Positions 43,025 through 51,442 of a stretch of 64,000 nt of DNA are shown here, piece after piece. Location: NCBI RefSeq assembly GCF_936928535.1, contig NZ_CAKZHY010000122.1:1-64000 (forward strand), given 5' to 3'. The position numbers and the translations under genes were made by a program. The stretch is from an uncultured Bradyrhizobium sp. GTDB lineage: Bacteria > Pseudomonadota > Alphaproteobacteria > Rhizobiales > Xanthobacteraceae. Position 1 is the stretch's first letter; every line of letters begins with the position of its first letter. Below the pieces are notes generated by a model, which had not been told where the DNA came from, made no database searches, and worked only from the letters and a program-made list of their open reading frames with translations.

Positions 43025-43087
43025 GATGCAAATGCATCGATCTTGACATGTAAATGCAAGTGCATCTATATTGGATGCAGTTGCATC
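43025..43087 (+). promoter_or_regulatory. sigma-70 promoter overlapped by three palindromic operators
   Basis: -35 TTGACA (43043-43048) and -10 TATATT (43067-43072) are separated by 18 bp. Three copies of GATGCA-NN-TGCATC lie at 43025-43038, 43053-43066 (first base A) and 43074-43087: upstream of -35, exactly between -35 and -10, and just after -10. Centres are 28 and 21 bp apart. This is the layout of a tightly repressed promoter for the GST gene at 43108. The binding protein is unknown; a MarR- or TetR-type repressor is a reasonable guess. Confidence 0.85.
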
Positions 43088-43107
43088 GAACCGTCGGGAT
43101 TGCACCT

Positions 43108-43785
43108 ATGACCGCTTCACTGAAACTGATCAGCCACAAGCTTTGCCCTTATGTGCAGCGCGCGGTGATCGCGCTGAAAGAGAAGGGCGTGCCGTTCGAG
43201 CGCATCGACATCGATCTCGCCAACAAGCCCGACTGGTTCCTGAAGCTCTCGCCGCTCGGCAAGGTGCCGGTGCTGGTCGTGACGACCGCGCAGGGCGAGG
43301 TCGCGTTGTTCGAGAGCAACGTGATCTGCGAATATATCGAGGAGACGCAAGGCGGTGTGAAGCTGCATCCGGCGGACGCGTTGAAGCGAGCCGAGCACCG
43401 TGCCTGGATGGAGTTCGGCTCGGCGATCCTTGGCGATCTCTGGGGGCTGGAGACGACGGCGGATCCCGCGATATTCGAATCCAAGCGCCAGGCGCTTGTC
43501 GCGAAATTCGCGCGTGTGGAAGCCGCGCTTGGAGTTGGGCCGTATTTCGCAGGCAACGCGTTCAGCCTGGTCGATGCCGTATTCGCGCCAGTCTTCCGCT
43601 ATTTCGACCTGTTCGACGAGCTGACCGATCACGGTATCTTCCGCGACGTGCCGAAGGTTCGCGCCTGGCGCGCCGCGCTCGCGAAACGTCCGAGTGTGCG
43701 CACTGCAGTTGGCGAGGACTACCCGCAATTGCTGCGCGCTTTCCTCGTTCGCCACGACGCGCATCTGCTCAAGCTCGCGGCCTGA
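43108..43785 (+). CDS. glutathione S-transferase family protein
   Basis: This is a 225-residue protein from MTASLKLISHKLCPYVQRAV. An upstream in-frame ATG (43054) is inside the promoter/operator block and is rejected. The N-terminal thioredoxin fold has a CPYVQRA motif (Cys near residue 13, omega/DHAR-like) and ALFESNVICEYIEE. The C-terminal domain is helical. It may conjugate or reduce an electrophile. It is followed 5 bp later by an SMR exporter, so conjugation and export of one compound class is plausible. Its promoter carries three copies of one operator. Confidence 0.93.
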   Translation: MTASLKLISHKLCPYVQRAVIALKEKGVPFERIDIDLANKPDWFLKLSPLGKVPVLVVTTAQGEVALFESNVICEYIEETQGGVKLHPADALKRAEHRAWMEFGSAILGDLWGLETTADPAIFESKRQALVAKFARVEAALGVGPYFAGNAFSLVDAVFAPVFRYFDLFDELTDHGIFRDVPKVRAWRAALAKRPSVRTAVGEDYPQLLRAFLVRHDAHLLKLAA

Positions 43786-43790
43786 GTCCG

Positions 43791-44114
43791 ATGTCGCAGT
43801 CTTTGGCGTGGCTGATGCTGGTGATCGCCGGCGCGCTTGATGTCGGCTGGGCGATCTCGATGAAATATGCAGAAGGTTACACGCGGGCGGGCTGGAGCGT
43901 TGTTTCGCTCGTGCTGCTTGCGGCTTTCGTCTTCCTGCTCGGGCGCGCCCTCAAGGTGCTCGAGGTCGGCGTCGCCTATTCGGTATGGACCGGCATCGGC
44001 GCCGCCGGTACTTTTCTATTGGGCGTCGTGCTGTTCGGCGAGACGCTCAGCGCGATGAAGCTTGCAGGGATCGTGCTGGTATTGACGGGGATTGTCGCGC
44101 TGAAGCTGGCCTAG
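43791..44114 (+). CDS. small multidrug resistance (SMR) transporter, SugE/Gdx type
   Basis: This 107-residue protein has four TM helices. It begins MSQSLAWLMLVIAGALDVGW; the family normally has Glu in AGxxEVxW, and here Asp takes that place (GALDVGWAISMKY). GVAYSVWTGIGAAGTFLLGV in TM3 is the conserved SMR segment. Gdx members export guanidinium; others export quaternary amines. It is coupled to the GST gene by a 5-bp gap. The Glu-to-Asp change at the essential acidic site is unusual and may alter substrate choice. It overlaps the convergent DUF1697 gene by 4 bp. Confidence 0.93.
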   Translation: MSQSLAWLMLVIAGALDVGWAISMKYAEGYTRAGWSVVSLVLLAAFVFLLGRALKVLEVGVAYSVWTGIGAAGTFLLGVVLFGETLSAMKLAGIVLVLTGIVALKLA

Positions 44115-44623
44115 AGCTCCGCAGCCATCTTCGCCAGCGTGGCGATGGTGTTCATGTTGCGGGCCGTGCCGGCCTTGGCGGCGGGAAGCGCCAGTTTTGA
44201 AGTTCCCATGCCGTCACCGTAATGCACGTAGATCTCGCGGCGGCCGAGCTTAACCTCTTCGTTCTTCTGGCCACGAATTCCGGCGATGGTGTCCGCGGGC
44301 GGCGCCTTGTCGAGGAAGATCGCGACCGTGCGATTGGGTGCCATCTTTGGAAACGGATTGGCGGCGAGAACCTCTGTCATCTCGGCAGCGCTGCGCACGA
44401 GCACGCCGACTGGCGCGCCGGCGTACGCGTGCAGGCGTTTTTCCAGCGCAGCCTTGATTGCGGATGCCGATTTGCGGCTGGTGAAGACGACATTGCCGCT
44501 AGCGATGTAGGTGCGCACGGCACTAAAGCCGAGATCTTCGCACATCGCCTTGAGCTCGGTCATCGGCAGCTTGCCGGTGCCGCCGACATTGACCGCGCGC
44601 AGCAGGGCTACGAACGCGGTCAT
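44111..44623 (-). CDS. DUF1697 domain protein
   Basis: This is a 170-residue protein. It starts MTAFVALLRAVNVGGTGKLPMTELKAMCEDLGFSAVRTYIASGNVVF, the DUF1697 signature, and ends in a conserved basic helix (GMGTSKLALPAAKAGTARNMNTIATLAKM). Predicted cytoplasmic; function unknown. Length is typical. The alpha/beta hydrolase lies 7 bp upstream on the same strand, so they are probably one transcript. Confidence 0.93.
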   Translation of the reverse strand: MTAFVALLRAVNVGGTGKLPMTELKAMCEDLGFSAVRTYIASGNVVFTSRKSASAIKAALEKRLHAYAGAPVGVLVRSAAEMTEVLAANPFPKMAPNRTVAIFLDKAPPADTIAGIRGQKNEEVKLGRREIYVHYGDGMGTSKLALPAAKAGTARNMNTIATLAKMAAEL

Positions 44624-44630
44624 CTCGTCC

Positions 44631-45278
44631 TCAGCGAACGTTCGCCAGACGCATGTCGAGGTAGGCCGTGATGGTTTCCATCAGCGGCTCGAGCTTGGCG
44701 TCGAAGAAATGGTTGGCGCCGGGGATGACCTGCTGGTCGATCACGATGCCCTTCTGCGTCTTCAGCTTCTCGACCAGCGTGTTGACGTCCTTGGGCGGCA
44801 CCACGGCGTCCTTCTCGCCATGCACGATCAGGCCCGAGGACGGGCAGGGCGCGAGGAACGAGAAGTCGTAGAGATTGGCGGGCGGCGCGATCGAGATGAA
44901 GCCTTCGACCTCGGGACGGCGCATCAGGAGCTGCATGCCGATCCAGGCGCCGAAGGAGAAGCCGGCCACCCAGCAGGCACGCGCCTCGGGATTGATCGTC
45001 TGCGCCCAGTCGAGCGCGGCGGCCGCATCCGACAATTCGCCGGTGCCGTGGTCGAACGAGCCCTGGCTGCGTCCGACGCCGCGGAAGTTGAAGCGCAGCA
45101 CCGAGAAGCCGCGATGCGCAAAGGCGTAGTAGCACTGGTACACGATCTGATGGTTCATCGTGCCGTGAAACTGCGGATGCGGATGCAGGATCATCGCGAT
45201 CGGCGCGTTCTTCTGCTTGGCCGGGTGATAGCGACCTTCGAGACGGCCAGCAGGGCCGGCAAAAATGACTTCAGGCAT
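44631..45278 (-). CDS. alpha/beta hydrolase (dienelactone hydrolase-like)
   Basis: This is a 215-residue protein from MPEVIFAGPAGRLEGRY; the open frame continues upstream without protein-like features. Serine hydrolase features are HPHPQFHGTMNHQIVYQCYYA, GVGRSQGSFDHG and the nucleophile elbow GFSFGAWIG. The acid and His (PGANHFFDAKLEP) are in place. The family (COG2945-like) has no firm substrate. It is first of a two-gene unit with the DUF1697 gene. Confidence 0.9.
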   Translation of the reverse strand: MPEVIFAGPAGRLEGRYHPAKQKNAPIAMILHPHPQFHGTMNHQIVYQCYYAFAHRGFSVLRFNFRGVGRSQGSFDHGTGELSDAAAALDWAQTINPEARACWVAGFSFGAWIGMQLLMRRPEVEGFISIAPPANLYDFSFLAPCPSSGLIVHGEKDAVVPPKDVNTLVEKLKTQKGIVIDQQVIPGANHFFDAKLEPLMETITAYLDMRLANVR

Positions 45279-45627
45279 CGATGATCTCTGGATTGATTTG
45301 CTGGAGAACTGGTCCTTGGCAATCAACCGATTGTGGCCTCATTGGCAGATGCCGACGAAAGCGCGAATGGAAGGATGAGAAGGCGTACGCCTCGCGGTGA
45401 TGCGCAGACGGCGCACGGTGACTTGACGGTGCGCGTTCTAACATAGGCTGCGGGGCAAAAAGCAAGCATCTTCGACATCTGCCAATCCGCTCAAGAGCTT
45501 AGCCGGCCAGGCGCGTGTCGCGGCAATAGCGGCCGGCATCGAGCAAGGGATGCCGAGGGTCGCCACCATGTTGGCAACCGATTGAAATCACGATTGTTTA
45601 TTGGCTGCTGAGGGCGCCTGAGGCGAT
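45279..45627. other. 349-bp intergenic region
   Basis: There is no convincing gene. It lies between the starts of the alpha/beta hydrolase and the end of the LytTR gene, both on the minus strand. Visible structure is limited to GCGCAC...GTGCGC arms near 45410-45435 and a short GGCGTACGCC palindrome near 45382-45392. It must contain the hydrolase promoter. Confidence 0.5.
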
Positions 45628-46578
45628 TCACACCGGTGCGGTGCTGCCGCCAAGCGAGGCGACGGCGGGGCGGTAGCGGCGGCTGCCGCCAAGCGTCTTG
45701 CCGTTGTCGAAGGTGAGCTCGAAATCCCCTGACGGCTTGAAGTCCACCCCGCTGACGCGGTCGAGATTGGCAAGCCGGGTGCGGTGAACGCGCACGATGG
45801 CGAAGCGGGCAAGCTCGCTTTCGGTCGCGGCGAGCGTGCCTCGGATCAGGTGCTGGGTGCCGTCGGCTAGGCTGTACTCGATGTAATTGCCGGCGGAGGC
45901 GACCCACAGGATGTCGCGCGGCGCGACTCGGATCCGGCTGGTGCCGTCCCGGAGCCAGATCAGATTCGGGGACGGATGCTCTTGCGAAGCGGGTGGATCG
46001 GACTGGGCGTCCCGCGCGGCCTTGTGCAACTCGCGGCGGCTGTCCATCAGCCAGAGCGTTGCCCCGATCAGCAATGCGGTCACAGCATCCTTACGGAACT
46101 CGTAGAGGATTGAGGCCAGCGAGAAATGGAAATCGTAGGTGTTGCCCGCGAGCCAGAGCATGAGCTTTCGTAAGCTGACCATGCCGGCGATGTGGAGGGC
46201 CGAGAAGCCGAGCAGGGCGGCGGCTGCAATTCCGGTCCGCATCGCGAGGGATGCAGTTCCCCGCATGCGTCGGACGGCCAGCATCAGGATCGGCACCAGC
46301 GCCAGAATGACGACGATGCTCGACAGTTCCCAGAACAGGCGCCGGCCGATATCGGCGCTATCGCCGCGCCAGGTGGCATCCTGTGCGCCGGAGAGCGCAT
46401 TGACGATGCCGACGACGAGCGCGATGGCGGCGATCGCCGCGAACATCGTCCACTCGCCGCTGATCCCGCGGCGCCAACCGCTCGTCCCTGAGGACGACGC
46501 CTCGTCCCCTCGCGTTTGGTTCTGATCCCAAACCGCCTCGACGCGCTCCCTATCAGGCGCATTTTGGCCGTCAGCCAT
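45628..46578 (-). CDS. membrane-anchored LytTR family transcriptional regulator
   Basis: This is a 316-residue protein. A charged N-terminus precedes four predicted TM helices (about 47-65, 78-98, 112-132, 145-190). The C-terminal LytTR DNA-binding domain (about 215-310) contains RVAPRDILWVASAGNYIEY and RFAIVRVHRTRLANLDRVSG. Such proteins sense a membrane signal directly. It is divergent, with a 44-bp gap, from an acyltransferase gene, a recurring arrangement, so the acyltransferase is its likely target. Confidence 0.92.
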   Translation of the reverse strand: MADGQNAPDRERVEAVWDQNQTRGDEASSSGTSGWRRGISGEWTMFAAIAAIALVVGIVNALSGAQDATWRGDSADIGRRLFWELSSIVVILALVPILMLAVRRMRGTASLAMRTGIAAAALLGFSALHIAGMVSLRKLMLWLAGNTYDFHFSLASILYEFRKDAVTALLIGATLWLMDSRRELHKAARDAQSDPPASQEHPSPNLIWLRDGTSRIRVAPRDILWVASAGNYIEYSLADGTQHLIRGTLAATESELARFAIVRVHRTRLANLDRVSGVDFKPSGDFELTFDNGKTLGGSRRYRPAVASLGGSTAPV

Positions 46579-46622
46579 GGCCCGAAAACCATTGATATCG
46601 AGACGTTAGGGAGCAGAGACCC

Positions 46623-47816
46623 ATGTCAACACCACAGCAAGCATCAAGCCCGGAACGACGCATCGATTTGGACTGGGTGCGGATTTTAGCCTTCGGGCTT
46701 TTGATCTTCTACCACGTCGGCATGCTCTACGTGTCCTGGGGATTTCACATCAAGAGCGCGCACCGCCTGACCTGGCTCGAGCCGGCGATGCTGGTGCTCA
46801 ATCCCTGGCGGCTGTCGCTCTTGTTCCTGGTCTCCGGGGTCGCCAGCCGCTTCATGCTGGGCAAGTTCCGGCTCGGCGCCTTCGCCCGGGCGCGGTCGGT
46901 GCGGCTGCTAATTCCATTGATCTTCGGCATGCTCGTGATCGTGCCGCCGCAATCCTATCTCCAGATCGTGGAGGCGCTCGGCTATCCCGCCGGCTTCGCC
47001 GATTACTACCTCCACCACTATCTGGCGTTCAGCGCGCAATTCTGCCCGAACCCCTGCATCGCGCAGCCGACCTGGAACCACCTCTGGTTCGTGGTCTATC
47101 TCTGGGTCTACACCATGGCCCTGGCTGGCGTGCTGTTGCTGTGGCCGGCCGCTGCGGATTGGATTGGTGCGCGGTTGGCGGCCGTCCTCGCCGGGCCATG
47201 GTTGCTGGCGGTGCCGTGCTTTTTGTTCGCGGCTTGGCGGCTCTTTCTGGCGCCGATCTTCCCGTCGACGCATGCGCTGTTCGGCGACTGGTACAACCAC
47301 GCGGACTATGCGAGCGCGTTCCTGATCGGCTTCCTACTCGCACGCGAGGACGGATTCTGGCGCGACGTCGAGCGGCAGCGGTGGGTGGCGCTCATGATTG
47401 CGGCCGCTTGCTTCGCCATCTTCGTGCTGGTTTATGCCGGCTTGCTGGCGCCGTCGTCGGTGCCGAAATGGTTCGCGAGCTCGGCCTATGGCTGCTACCA
47501 ATGGCTCGCGATGGTCGCGATGCTCGGCTTTGCGCGACGACATTTCAGGGCCGATGGCCCCGTGCGGCGCTATCTGACCGATGCGATTTTTCCCTATTAC
47601 ATCGTGCATCAAACCGCGATCATCGTGATCGCACATGCGCTGCAGGGCGTTGACCTGTCGGCGGGAAGCGAGGCCGCGATCGTGATTTCAGGCACCGCGC
47701 TCACTTGTGCGGCGACCTACGAGATCGTGCGGCGGATCGGCTGGCTGCGTCCGCTGTTTGGCCTGCGGATACAGTTGCGCTCTCCGGCAGGGATCGCGCA
47801 ACAGCAGCCGGCCTGA
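46623..47816 (+). CDS. acyltransferase family membrane protein (Acyl_transf_3/OpgC-like)
   Basis: This is a 397-residue protein with about ten TM helices. It starts with RRIDLDWVRILAFGLLIFYHVGMLY, which carries the conserved His of the family, followed by VSGVASRFMLGKF and WNHLWFVVYLWVY. It probably transfers acyl or succinyl groups to an extracytoplasmic glycan. It is divergent from a LytTR regulator (44 bp), which is likely to control it. Confidence 0.92.
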   Translation: MSTPQQASSPERRIDLDWVRILAFGLLIFYHVGMLYVSWGFHIKSAHRLTWLEPAMLVLNPWRLSLLFLVSGVASRFMLGKFRLGAFARARSVRLLIPLIFGMLVIVPPQSYLQIVEALGYPAGFADYYLHHYLAFSAQFCPNPCIAQPTWNHLWFVVYLWVYTMALAGVLLLWPAAADWIGARLAAVLAGPWLLAVPCFLFAAWRLFLAPIFPSTHALFGDWYNHADYASAFLIGFLLAREDGFWRDVERQRWVALMIAAACFAIFVLVYAGLLAPSSVPKWFASSAYGCYQWLAMVAMLGFARRHFRADGPVRRYLTDAIFPYYIVHQTAIIVIAHALQGVDLSAGSEAAIVISGTALTCAATYEIVRRIGWLRPLFGLRIQLRSPAGIAQQQPA

Positions 47817-47867
47817 TGTGCAACGGCGCCCGATTGGCGCGATGCCAAAAGGTGCTAAGAGGGCGCC

Positions 47868-49007
47868 ATGCCAAGCCGCGTCTATCTCGACTGGAATGCG
47901 ACCACACCGCTGCGCACTGAGGCGCGCGCGGCGATGCTGGCCGCCTACGAGCTGATCGGCAATCCGTCCTCGGTCCACGCCGAGGGGCGGGAGGCGCGGC
48001 GGCTGGTCGAGGAGGCCCGCGCCGCGCTGGCGGCAGCCGTCGGTGCACTGCCGCGGAACGTCGTTTTCACCTCCGCGGGAACGGAGGCCAACGCGCTGGC
48101 GCTGTCGCCCGGCCTGCGTGGCCGATCGGGGGAGCCGGTGCGGCGGCTCCTGGTCTCGGCGGTCGAGCATGCCTCGGTGCTGGCAGGCGGCCGGTTTCCG
48201 GCAGAGAGCGTCAGCCAGATCCGTGTGACGCGCTCCGGCGCGGCTGATCTCGACCACCTCCGGGAACTGCTCGCGGAGGGCCCGGCTGCGCTGGTCTCGA
48301 TCATGGCGGCCAACAACGAGACCGGTGCGCTTCAGCCGGTGGCGGAAGCGGCAGGGCTGGTCCACGAGGCCGGAGGCCTGCTGCACGTCGATGCGATCCA
48401 GGCGCTCGGCAAAATTGCTTTCAATATTAACGCGGTAGGCGCGGACCTTGCGACCTTTTCTGGGCACAAGATCGGTGGACCCAAGGGCGTCGGCGCGCTG
48501 GTCGTGGCCGAGGGGCTGGCCGGACTGGAGCCGGTGCTGCGGGGCGGCGGGCAGGAGCTCGGCCGTCGCGCGGGAACCGAGAATATCGCCGGGATCGCCG
48601 GCTTCGGAGCTGCGGTGAAAGCCGCGCTTCAGGCTCTGCCCGAGGATGCGGAGCGGATGACAAGTCTCAGGAATCACTTGGAAAATGGCCTTCGCGGAAT
48701 TGGCGGAGCGACCGTCTTCGCCGATGATGTGAAGAGGTTGCCAAATACCGTGCTGTTTACCGCGCCCGGACTGAAGGCCGAGACTGCTGTGATCGGATTC
48801 GACCTCGAAGGCGTCGCCGTCTCCTCAGGGTCGGCCTGTTCCTCGGGCAAGGTCCAGCCGTCCCACGTGCTCTCCGCGATGGGGTATGATGCCACCGTCG
48901 CCCAGGGAGCGGTGCGCCTCAGTCTGGGCTGGTCCACGGAACCTGAGGACATCAATAGGGCGTTAGAGGCTTGGCGAAAGCTTGGTAATACCCTACTTAG
49001 AGCCTAA
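47868..49007 (+). CDS. cysteine desulfurase, NifS/IscS type
   Basis: This 379-residue class V aminotransferase has the PLP Lys201 in FSGHKIGGPKGVGAL, cofactor-binding GTEANALAL, DAIQALGK near 175-182, and the reactive-loop Cys324 in SSGSACSSGKVQPSHVL. It releases sulfur from cysteine for Fe-S clusters. It is followed 113 bp later by sufBCDS, which has its own SufS, so this cluster holds two desulfurases. The long Cys loop (SGSAC) marks group I (NifS/IscS). Confidence 0.94.
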   Translation: MPSRVYLDWNATTPLRTEARAAMLAAYELIGNPSSVHAEGREARRLVEEARAALAAAVGALPRNVVFTSAGTEANALALSPGLRGRSGEPVRRLLVSAVEHASVLAGGRFPAESVSQIRVTRSGAADLDHLRELLAEGPAALVSIMAANNETGALQPVAEAAGLVHEAGGLLHVDAIQALGKIAFNINAVGADLATFSGHKIGGPKGVGALVVAEGLAGLEPVLRGGGQELGRRAGTENIAGIAGFGAAVKAALQALPEDAERMTSLRNHLENGLRGIGGATVFADDVKRLPNTVLFTAPGLKAETAVIGFDLEGVAVSSGSACSSGKVQPSHVLSAMGYDATVAQGAVRLSLGWSTEPEDINRALEAWRKLGNTLLRA

Positions 49008-49020
49008 GCGACGAAACACG

Positions 49021-49038
49021 GCTTGAACCGTTCTAAGC
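49021..49038 (+). promoter_or_regulatory. imperfect ICE-like (Irr) dyad upstream of sufB
   Basis: GCTTGAACCGTTCTAAGC resembles the iron control element half-site TTCTAA with an opposite arm TTGAA that lacks one base of TTAGAA. A smaller CTTAG-AGC-CTAAG dyad overlaps the stop codon of the nifS-like gene just upstream. suf operons of rhizobia are iron/Irr-regulated, so the location is right, but the match is imperfect. Confidence 0.3.
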
Positions 49039-49120
49039 CCGTGCTTTCCGCACAGAAACATCGTAATACTCGTTCGAATTTGATCCACCGTGGTCCTTGA
49101 AACCACGAGCGGAGGATGGA

Positions 49121-50617
49121 ATGCCAGCCGTTCAAGAGACGGTCGAGCGCGTCAAGCGCATCGACGTCGACCAGTATCGTTATGGGTTCGAGACCCTGAT
49201 CGACTCCGAGAAGGCCCCCAAGGGGCTGTCGGAAGAGATCGTAAAGTTCATCTCGCAGAAGAAAAATGAACCCGCTTGGATGCTCCAGTGGCGGCTGGAA
49301 GCTTATCGGCGTTGGCTGACCATGCAGGAGCCGACCTGGGCGCGCGTCGACTATCCCAAGATCGACTTCCAGGACCTGTATTATTACGCGGCGCCGAAGC
49401 CGAAGAAGACGGTCACCTCGCTCGACGAGATCGATCCGGAAATCCTGAAGACCTACGAGAAGCTCGGCATCCCCTTGCGGGAAGTCGCCATGCTCGAGGG
49501 CGTCGAGCCGAAGGTGGGTGAGGACGATCCCGCCCGCCGCAAGATCGCGGTCGACGCTGTGTTCGATTCGGTCTCGGTTGCGACCACCTTCAAGGCGGAG
49601 CTGAAGAAGGCCGGCGTGATCTTCATGCCGATCTCGGAAGCCATCCGCGAGCACCCTGAACTGGTGCAGAAATATCTGGGTTCGGTGGTTCCGACCTCGG
49701 ATAATTTCTATGCGACGCTGAACTCGGCGGTGTTCTCCGATGGCTCGTTCGTCTACGTGCCGCCGGGCGTGCGCTGCCCGATGGAGCTGTCGACCTATTT
49801 CCGCATCAACGAGCGCAACACCGGCCAGTTCGAGCGCACGCTGATCATCGCCGACAAGGGCTCCTACGTCTCCTATCTCGAAGGCTGCACCGCGCCGCAG
49901 CGCGACGAGAACCAGCTGCATGCCGCCGTGGTCGAGCTCGTCGCGCATGACGACGCCGAGATCAAATATTCGACGGTGCAGAACTGGTATCCCGGCAATT
50001 CGGAAGGCAAGGGCGGCATCTACAATTTCGTCACCAAGCGTGGCGATTGCCGCGGCGACCGTTCCAAGATCTCCTGGACCCAGGTCGAAACGGGTTCGGC
50101 GATAACCTGGAAGTACCCGAGCTGCATCCTGCGTGGCGATAATTCGAGCGGCGAGTTCTACTCGATCGCGATCTCGAACGGCTTCCAGCAGGTCGATTCG
50201 GGCACCAAGATGATCCACCTCGGCAAGAACACGTCGAGCCGCATCATCTCCAAGGGCATCGCCGCCGGCAAGTCGCAGAACACCTATCGTGGTCTCGTTA
50301 CCGCGCATCGCAAGGCGACCGGCGCGCGCAACTTCACGGCCTGCGATTCCCTGTTGATCGGTGACAAATGCGGCGCGCACACCGTGCCGTACATTGAAGC
50401 CAAGAACTCGTCGGCAACGTTCGAGCACGAAGCGACGACCTCGAAGATCTCCGAGGACGTGCTGTTCTACTGCATCCAGCGCGGTCTCAGCCAGGAAGAA
50501 GCGGTCGGCCTCGTTGTCAACGGCTTCGTCAAGGACGTGCTGCAGCAGCTGCCGATGGAATTCGCGGTGGAAGCGCAGAAGCTGATCTCGATCTCGCTTG
50601 AAGGGTCGGTCGGCTAA
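49121..50617 (+). CDS. sufB: Fe-S cluster assembly scaffold SufB
   Basis: This 498-residue scaffold, with SufC and SufD, builds Fe-S clusters. The ATG at 49121 follows GGAGG at 49111-49115; an earlier GTG-type start adds only MKPRAEDG. Family motifs include LGSVVPTSDNFYATLNSAVFSDGSF, GVRCPMELSTYFRINE and, near the end, ARNFTACDSLLIGDKCGAHTVPY. First of five close-packed suf genes. Confidence 0.97.
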   Translation: MPAVQETVERVKRIDVDQYRYGFETLIDSEKAPKGLSEEIVKFISQKKNEPAWMLQWRLEAYRRWLTMQEPTWARVDYPKIDFQDLYYYAAPKPKKTVTSLDEIDPEILKTYEKLGIPLREVAMLEGVEPKVGEDDPARRKIAVDAVFDSVSVATTFKAELKKAGVIFMPISEAIREHPELVQKYLGSVVPTSDNFYATLNSAVFSDGSFVYVPPGVRCPMELSTYFRINERNTGQFERTLIIADKGSYVSYLEGCTAPQRDENQLHAAVVELVAHDDAEIKYSTVQNWYPGNSEGKGGIYNFVTKRGDCRGDRSKISWTQVETGSAITWKYPSCILRGDNSSGEFYSIAISNGFQQVDSGTKMIHLGKNTSSRIISKGIAAGKSQNTYRGLVTAHRKATGARNFTACDSLLIGDKCGAHTVPYIEAKNSSATFEHEATTSKISEDVLFYCIQRGLSQEEAVGLVVNGFVKDVLQQLPMEFAVEAQKLISISLEGSVG

Positions 50618-50678
50618 CGCCGACCCTCGCGGCGCACCTCGTGCGCTCCAACATCATCTGAATAGACTGGATACCAAG

Positions 50679-51431
50679 ATGGCTTTGCTTGAAGTGAAAG
50701 ACCTCAAGGTTCGTGTCGAGGAGCGTGAGATCCTCCACGGGCTGACACTGACCGTGAACGAGGGTGAGGTCCATGCGATCATGGGGCCGAACGGCTCCGG
50801 CAAGTCGACGCTCTCGCACGTGATCGCCGGCAAGCCGGGCTACGAGGTGACCGACGGCCAGATCCTGTTCAAGGGCGAGGACCTCTTGGAGATGTCGCCC
50901 GACGAGCGCGCCGCCAAGGGCGTGTTCCTGGCGTTCCAGTATCCGGTCGAGATTCCCGGCGTCGCCACCATGACGTTCCTGCGCACCGCGCTCAACGCAC
51001 AGCGCAAGGCGCGTGGCGAGAGCGAATATTCGACGCCGGACTTCCTGAAGAAGGTCCGCGAGGTCTCGAAGTCGCTGAACATCCCGCAGGACATGCTCAA
51101 GCGCGGCGTCAATGTCGGCTTCTCCGGCGGCGAGAAGAAGCGCAACGAGGTGCTGCAGATGGCGCTGTTCGAGCCGAGCCTGTGCATTCTCGACGAGATG
51201 GATTCGGGCCTCGACATCGACGCGCTGCGCATCGCGGCCGACGGCGTCAACGCGCTGCGCTCGCCGAAGCGCGCGATGGTCGTAATCACTCACTATCAGC
51301 GGCTGCTCAACTACATCGTGCCCGACGTGGTGCACGTGATGTCGAAGGGACGTGTCGTGAAGAGCGGCGGCAAGGAACTGGCGCTGGAGCTGGAAGCGTC
51401 CGGCTACGCCCAGTTCGAGGACGCCGCGTAA
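50679..51431 (+). CDS. sufC: Fe-S cluster assembly ATPase SufC
   Basis: This 250-residue ABC-type ATPase has the Walker A IMGPNGSGKSTLS, signature NVGFSGGEKKRNEV and Walker B LCILDEMDSGLD, with H-loop ITHYQRLL. The start MALLEVKDLKVRVEE is the family N-terminus; the upstream open frame crosses the intergenic gap. It drives SufBCD conformational change. It sits between sufB and sufD. Confidence 0.98.
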   Translation: MALLEVKDLKVRVEEREILHGLTLTVNEGEVHAIMGPNGSGKSTLSHVIAGKPGYEVTDGQILFKGEDLLEMSPDERAAKGVFLAFQYPVEIPGVATMTFLRTALNAQRKARGESEYSTPDFLKKVREVSKSLNIPQDMLKRGVNVGFSGGEKKRNEVLQMALFEPSLCILDEMDSGLDIDALRIAADGVNALRSPKRAMVVITHYQRLLNYIVPDVVHVMSKGRVVKSGGKELALELEASGYAQFEDAA

Positions 51432-51442
51432 GGAATGTTGCG

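Noticed and set aside
43054..43107. Upstream in-frame ATG start for the GST gene
   Set aside because: It lies inside the promoter/operator block, before the -10 element; the ATG at 43108 begins the conserved GST fold.
43071..43790. Upstream extension of the SMR gene frame
   Set aside because: It is antisense-like Arg-rich sequence overlapping the GST gene in another frame; the SMR protein starts cleanly at 43791.
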